From Cynocephalus volans (lineage: Eukaryota > Chordata > Mammalia > Dermoptera > Cynocephalidae), in assembly GCF_027409185.1 (NCBI RefSeq), contig NC_084469.1, positions 80,759,918-80,823,917 of the forward strand: DNA of 64,000 bases, read 5' to 3'. Position numbers and translations under genes: made by a program. The notes under the pieces are model-generated. The model saw only the letters and a program-made list of their open reading frames with translations. It was not told the origin of the DNA and made no database searches. Positions 26,759-64,000 of this stretch are shown one piece after another. Within the stretch, counting starts at the first letter, position 1. Each line of letters begins with the position of its first letter.

Positions 26759-26863
26759 AAAATATGGAATGCTTCATAAATTTGTGTGCCATCCTTGCAC
26801 AGGGGCCATGCTAATCTTCTCTGTATCGTTCCAATCTGAGTACATGTACTGTGAAGCAAGCAC
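26759..26863 (-). pseudogene. U6 snRNA retro-pseudogene
   Basis: The reverse complement reads GTGCTTGCTTCACAG, then ATTGGAACGATACAGAGAAG, ATTAGCATGGCCCCTG, GCAAGGATGGCACACAAATT and GAAGCATTCCATATTTT, that is, U6 over nearly its full length with scattered substitutions. There is no evident U6 promoter upstream, so it is a processed copy. Confidence 0.95.
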
Positions 26864-26889
26864 GAAGTTAAGGCCCTCGAGGTGTGGCC

Positions 26890-27298
26890 TGCCTGCCTCA
26901 CTGGTCACACCTTGCAATGCACTCCCACTGTGCTGGAGCTTCTTTTGGCCCCCTCTTCCTTGCCTCACTCCCTCTGGCCCCAGGACCCTCGCACATGCTG
27001 TTCTCTTTCCAGAAACTATTAACCCTTCTTAGTTACCTAGTTTATTGTTTCTATCACTTCTCCAGGGAAGCCTTCCCTGACCTAGTAATGCCCCTCTTAT
27101 AACCTCAAAGAAGCATGTTCCCTTTCTTTGTAGCACTTGTTGTATTTGTAATTTTATTTTGATTATGTTTGTCTCTCCTAATAGGCCATAAGCTCTGTAA
27201 AGATAAGCACCATGTCTATTTTGCCTACCGTGGTGTCCTCAGTATCTATCAGACTACCTGGCACAAAGTTAGGAGCTTCAATAAATCAGATCAAGAAG
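26890..27298 (+). mobile_element. L2 LINE 3' part
   Basis: CAGGGAAGCCTTCCCTGACC, GGCCATAAGCTCTGTAAAGA and CTGGCACAAAGTTAGGAGCT, then TTCAATAAAT; standard L2 3' pattern. Confidence 0.75.
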
Positions 27299-27639
27299 GG
27301 TATCTGGTACAAGATGCTATGAGTGTCCAGAACGCTGACCTCTGATCTTGTCTGCGGAGTTAGAGAAACTTCCCCTTGTGGAATTGCCATTTCAGCTGAG
27401 TATTAAAGGATGAGTAGGAGTTAACTAGGTTAAGTGGGAAAAGAAACCAGGCAGTGGTTTCTTCATATGTATATGAAGGAGCATGGTGCTTTCAAACAAC
27501 TGAATAAAGGACAGAAAGGCTGAAGTTTGAGAGCAAGGCAGATAGAGCAAAAGAGACCTGAGGGTAAAGCAGGACCAGAATACACAGGGGTTTATGGGTA
27601 GGTTGACCATATAATTCAGTGTTTAATGCAAGCCCTTTT

Positions 27640-28095
27640 ATTTAGCCTTTTAAAAATTATTTTCCTTTTTATTTTGATATAATTTCAAACTTAGTGAAAA
27701 ATTACAAAAATAGTTCAGGGAAGTCCAGTGCACCCTTTATTCAATTCACTAATCGTTTACACTTTGCCCCATTTGCTTTTCTATTCTTCCTCTCTACATT
27801 TATATATAAATATTATTTTTTCTGAATCATTTGAGAGTATGTTGGAGACATCATGTTCTTTTATCCATAAATACTTCAATGTGTATTTCTTAAGAACAAG
27901 GACATTCTCTTGTTTTTGACAGTATAGCAATCAAATCAGGACATTTAACATTGATAAAATGCTATTATCTAATCCACATTATAAATTCAACTTGGTCAGT
28001 TGTCTCAATTATGTGCATTTAGATGTTTTTATCCTAGTCCTGGACCCAATCCTAGATCTCACATTGTCATGTTAGTTTCCTTTAATCTTAAACAA
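27640..28095. mobile_element. Old L1 3' sequence
   Basis: TTGATATAATTTCAAACTTA, CAGTGCACCCTTTATTCAAT and TTGGTCAGTTGTCTCAATTA fit the degraded L1M 3' UTR; orientation is not certain. Confidence 0.5.
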
Positions 28096-28399
28096 GAGCA
28101 CTTTTGAGAGTCAAGTCAGGTGCTATTAATAATTATGCTGGGCCAACAAGCATAGATCTGGACTCTCTCAAGCAAATCTGGACATGTGATCATGCTATTT
28201 GCAAGTCATGGCAAGGATTTTGAACTTTATCTTGTGAGCACTGGGAATCACTAGAGTTACAGCACAAAAGCCAGGAAGCACCTTCACTTAGTTCATGTTT
28301 CAAAAAGATTACTCTCTCGTTCAAAGAGATCTATTGTACAACGTGGTCATTAGAGTCAATAACAATATATTTCGAAATTCTGAGATCTAAGTGGGTGGT

Positions 28400-28768
28400 G
28401 GTGATTCATCTTGGCGGTCTGGCTCCACTGGGCAGGGGATAACTTTACTAGGTTAGAGGTGGTTTTTAGTTTAATTTTTCTTTTCTAGCTTCCCATTGCC
28501 AGCCACTGCGCACATTCTAGTCAGTCGAGGCCATGTCAAGAGACAGAGTCACAAAGCAGGCAGCTGAATATGTCCCAGAGAAGGTGAAGAAAGCCAAAAA
28601 GAAATTAGAAGAGAATCCAAATGACTTTGATGCTTGCAGCATTCTCATTCAAGAGGCACAGAATCAACCTATAGACAAAGCATGGAAGACTTATGAATGC
28701 CTTATTGCCCAGTTCCCCAGTTCTGGCAGGTTCTGGAAACTGGGTATTGAAGCAAAGATGATGACATA
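28400..28768 (+). pseudogene. CSTF3: CSTF3 (CstF-77) processed pseudogene, 5' part
   Basis: An ATG at 28533 opens a 78-codon frame reading [20 protein letters not shown] onward through [15 protein letters not shown] and [16 protein letters not shown]. This is the N-terminus of cleavage stimulation factor subunit 3 (HAT-repeat region) joined without introns. Several substitutions and a stop at 28767-28769 follow soon after IEA, where similarity to the parent is lost. The preceding 100 bp (ending GTCAGTCGAGGCC) are probably parent 5' UTR. The parent protein is over 700 residues, so this is a 3'-lacking or rearranged retrocopy. It lies downstream of HEATR3 in the opposite orientation. Function is unlikely. 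Confidence 0.85.
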
Positions 28769-29240
28769 GAAAGAAGGCCCTCTCCAGATGCTGGCAGGTT
28801 GGTCCTCATGCTACAGTTTCTATGGTTTTATTTTTTTTTTATGCAAGTTTGGGATTAGGCCCAAGAAGTGAAAAGATGTAATTCTCCAAACCACTGGAAG
28901 AATCAAAAAAAAGTTTGAAAGTACTGTCTTAAAGAGCCAAGAGAAGCAAACTTCTCTCCAACCTATCAAGCTAAAATCTAACAGAATATCTAGTGGTGAT
29001 GAAGTAATTTCTCACTTTCAAGAAAAAAGGTCCAGCCTAAGACCTAACCATGATTCTGACATGGCATCGTATCCATGAATTAAGAAAAAAGCCAATTTTC
29101 AGAAGATTATGTTCCTATTACAGAAACATGTATTCATGTATGTATAGATGGATGTATTCAGAAAAACTTCTAGACGCTCCCGTACCAATCAAGGTTTTGG
29201 GCTACAAACGGCAGAAATTGATCATGGCTATCAAAAAATA
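28769..29240 (+). other. Sequence trailing the CSTF3 copy, origin unknown
   Basis: Not recognisable as CSTF3. A stop-free stretch near 28898-29080 reads GRIKKKFESTVLKSQEKQTS onward. It could be part of a second processed transcript or chance; I could not identify it. Confidence 0.3.
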
Positions 29241-30846
29241 AGAGTTTATCATAAAGGTCTAGGGTAGCTCACAAAATTGACAAGAGGGCAGGAGGATCAG
29301 GTTCTGAAAATAGACAGGAAATGTGGACATAGGGTGGCAGGGGACACTGTGCACTCATAGGACCGGTCTAATAAAAAAGCTGTCCAGAAAAGAGGACACC
29401 AATGCAGCCACAGGTCTCTTGTTGCTGCCATGAGTATCTCAGTTAACCCGGTGACTTTGTGTTGCTTGCACAACATTCTAAGTCTCTGGGCATAATCGCC
29501 CAAAGGACCAAGAATTTCTTTGGTAACAGACAATCTAACAGTATCATAGACTATTTAAAATAGAAGATTTACATCTATTCATTAACAAGACAGACAATGA
29601 CAGACTTTATCTGGAAGGGGAAAATATATACTATAAATCCTTATTTTATAAAAATGAAATGGCAAGGAAGGGGAGTTTTCTGCTTCAAAAGTGGATGTTT
29701 TAAAATACCACAGTATAACTGTACTCTAGAATTTCTGGATATGGTGAAAAGAGTTCTAAAATTGCTCATGTTCTACATATGGGTTAAAAACAATCAAGTA
29801 TTGGTCCATGCAATTTCAAAAAGGCAGGAAGCAAGCCTAGAACAGAACTAGGTAAAAACAGGAATGCTGACTAGATAAGGACCTTTCCCTATCTTGACAA
29901 CTCAAAAGTATTTCTTTGATTAACTAAATAAAGGCAAAAGATACAACTACAAAAAGAAATATAATTAAAATGACTGATATTTCAAAATTAATTATTTTTT
30001 AAAATAAAATGCATTTCAGTTTTAAAGGCAAAAAAATAAATAAGATGAGAAGTAAAGCAGTGATTTTTATTTCCTTGGGCAAACATGCTATGGCAGGGTG
30101 AACACTTAAAAAATCTCATATGAGTTCATACTCCTACACTTAACATAGTGTATATCTCTAGTGGACAATTCTGGGTGATTTTCAAATGAATGTATTTTAA
30201 AGCAGACTGTTGTTTTCAATAGGAAAAAACTACAGTCTCCATTATACTGTGGCATGAATAATACCTGCATGCTCTACTGAGCTATTATGTAAATAGTTAA
30301 AACTGTAGAGTATATTTTTGTTTTTTTCATTTTCCCTGTTGTTAGAGTAGTAAAATTGAATGGTAGCAACGCAGACCAAACTATCCATGCCTCAGAATCT
30401 AAAAATATTTTTAGGATGGCACATCTTCAGTGTAATAACTCATCTTCAGTACAATAACACACCTACTGTTCTACAGGATGCTTCCACATTCAACTGCCTT
30501 AGAGCTTGCTTCATAAAGCAGAAAATCACTAAGATTTATTTGTTTAACAAGTATTTATCGAGGGCCTAATATGTACTAAGCCCTATGCCAGATATTCTGC
30601 ATATTGTTTACAGGTTGGAAAGGAAGGGAAAGAACAGACTTAGAAATTTTTTTCTCCTTCAAAATAATTATATTTTATAAATACCTGAGGCAGAGAACTC
30701 TGAAACTTTTCTTCATTGGAAGAATCCCTCTCAAAGGACACATGCTATAAAAAGCCTGGGTCAATCATTTAGCTGAAATGATCACTAAACATACACGTAA
30801 CATAAAATTCATGATCAAGGAGCATAATAAAGCAAAAAAAATTTAA

Positions 30847-30952
30847 GGGCCGGCCCGTGGCTCCCTTGGGAGAGTGTGGTGCTGATAACACCAAGGCCAC
30901 GGGTTCAGATCCCCTTACCAGTCATCTTTTAAAGAAAAAAGAAAAAAAAGAA
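30847..30952 (+). mobile_element. CYN SINE, first arm joined to dimer tail
   Basis: Starts like the dimeric form (GGGCCGGCCCGTGGCTCCCT) but passes from the first-arm B box straight to CCCCTTACCAGTCATCTTTT, the tail normally found after the second arm. Confidence 0.85.
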
Positions 30953-31520
30953 ATTTTAGTATATGGTACACCATTTCCATCTTCCTACCACATATAGCAT
31001 CTGGGCCTTTCACTTGGTCTCAGGGCTCAGTGACTCTTACAGTTGGGAAACAATCTTGGTTTCCTAACAATCTATATCATAGAGGTAAAAACTGTAAAAT
31101 AAGCCACAGTGCAGATGAAATGTAATACTACTAGCTCATTTTATGCATCTATTGAAGCATGGAGTAAAAGTTAAGTTTTATACTAGGTATTGGGGCTTTT
31201 ATCAGCGCAACTGAGATCAATTATGCAGAAATTTTCAAATCTTCTACAACTCGTCCGATCAGACAAACGGATGAACAATGCAGCTGGTCCAGGGGCCCTC
31301 TCAGACAGTGATGGGCACTGAAATTCTCTCCTTCAGCACCAGCTGGCGCCCTATTACTTCAAGAGATAATACTGGAAAGTCCTGCTGTCTTTTTGTTGTT
31401 TTTTTTTAGTACCTCATATACTTGAAGCAATATCCATTAGCTATCAAACACCCAGGAATAGGATTATTTAATATCTTAAAAAAGATTTTGTAAGACACAA
31501 AGCTTTCAATTAAAAAATTA

Positions 31521-31526
31521 TTTATT
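31521..31526 (-). terminator. Candidate HEATR3 polyadenylation signal
   Basis: AATAAA on the minus strand about 660 bp past the HEATR3 stop, followed within 35 bp by a TGTGTCTT stretch. Other AATAAA motifs further on (30535-30540 and near 30066) are equally possible. Confidence 0.35.
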
Positions 31527-32187
31527 CAAAAATATTTTCTCCTAATTTTGATTCCATATCGAATTAAATAAAGGGATGATGTTACAAAGCAATAACTGAT
31601 CAGACCTGCCCAAAGAGAGAATGGCAATTACCTAATTAACTCATTAGTATGATCTGCTAAGTAGTAAAGCACAAATTCAACTCATTCATTTCTTTATAAA
31701 AGGTAAACATAATGGTACACTTCATGCGAAAAAAATTATTTTATAAAGCCTATCTTCATATTCATATTAGTTATAGATTCAGCTAATATAAAATGATAAA
31801 ATGATACTGACTTAAAAGAACATCCAAAACAGTGCTCTGGATTTTCCTTTTCTGCAAAATTCAAGGGAAACATGATTGTTTGAAGTTTTGTCACTATTGA
31901 CAAATTAGTTAAGAACCACCTGAGATTCCTGTGTTTCCACTCTTCCGCTCTATGTGTTTCCAGTGAGTAAATACTGCTGGAGACATGATTTAAAGAGCAC
32001 TAGAAATGCCACACAGATCCCAAGGCTTAAAGAAGATTTTCTAACAGGTTTTGAAGTTTTTATGAACTTAAAATTAAGGTATATAATATAAGCATTAAAA
32101 AATTACTTTCATATACACTCAAAGGAAACCCTTCAGTATTCTTAGCATCAAATACTTTGGGGAAGAATTGGTCTCTCTTTTGATGGT
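31527..32187 (-). other. HEATR3: Probable HEATR3 3' UTR
   Basis: AT-rich, apparently repeat-free sequence following the stop codon up to the first AATAAA. Assigned only by position. Confidence 0.5.

Positions 32188-64000
<31,813 letters not shown>

Larger units (their letters stand above)
9480..31500. other. Intergenic region between HEATR3 and TENT4B
   Basis: No conserved exon is recognisable. The right half of 9.5-10.3 kb, 11.6-12.5 kb, 17.1-18.1 kb, 24.0-25.0 kb and 29.1-30.8 kb appear unique and AT-rich. The remainder is repeats and three retrocopies listed separately. Confidence 0.75.

Noticed and set aside
26759-26863. Functional U6 snRNA gene
   Set aside because: Multiple substitutions, including the 5' stem-loop, and no proximal sequence element or TATA box at the expected distance.
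28533-28769. Functional short CSTF3-like protein
   Set aside because: Substitutions at otherwise conserved positions and no sign of a promoter; retrocopy without supporting transcript evidence.

Overview
The window is mammalian nuclear DNA, almost certainly from a colugo (Dermoptera; Galeopterus or Cynocephalus). The signature is roughly 30 copies of tRNA-Ile-like SINEs with pol III A- and B-box sequence and A-rich tails, in a monomeric form, a dimeric form and a GC-rich form, matching the CYN SINE family described from colugos. Around them lie the usual eutherian fossils (L1M, L2, MIR, MER20/MER5-type hAT, MaLR and ERVL LTRs). The species call rests on remembered SINE structure, not a database search.

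Two protein-coding genes are present, both on the minus strand. HEATR3 occupies 32188 to beyond 64000. I could place 13 consecutive coding exons (3 to 15 by the human gene structure) with canonical GT/AG borders and a continuous reading frame down to the stop codon; exons 1 and 2 lie past the right edge. TENT4B (PAPD5) contributes only coding exon 1 (7837-8459), in a CpG island at about 7.64-9.48 kb; its intron 1 fills 1-7836 and runs off the left edge. HEATR3 lying upstream of TENT4B in the same orientation agrees with human 16q12.1. HEATR3 is the symportin (yeast Syo1-like) that carries uL18/uL5 into the nucleus; TENT4B is a non-canonical poly(A) polymerase. Nothing in the sequence suggests co-regulation beyond being neighbours.

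Layout: 1-7.8 kb, TENT4B intron 1 (L1, SINEs, a perfect 94-bp tandem duplication, a degenerate minisatellite); 7.6-9.5 kb, CpG island and first exon; 9.5-31.5 kb, intergenic, dense with nested LTR/L2/L1 elements plus retrocopies of CSTF3, U6 snRNA and 5S rRNA; 31.5-64 kb, HEATR3.

The strongest unusual signals are: (1) a short CYN SINE inserted exactly at the 5' splice site of HEATR3 exon 12, whose 15-bp target-site duplication has copied the whole splice donor, giving two donors 94 bp apart; (2) a 5S rRNA pseudogene fused to an L1 3' end with matching flanks around the whole unit, the structure expected of a template-switch chimeric retrogene; (3) the perfect 94-bp tandem duplication; (4) an inverted pair of young GC-rich SINEs in HEATR3 intron 3. 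I see no new gene system; the interest lies in retroposition affecting gene structure.
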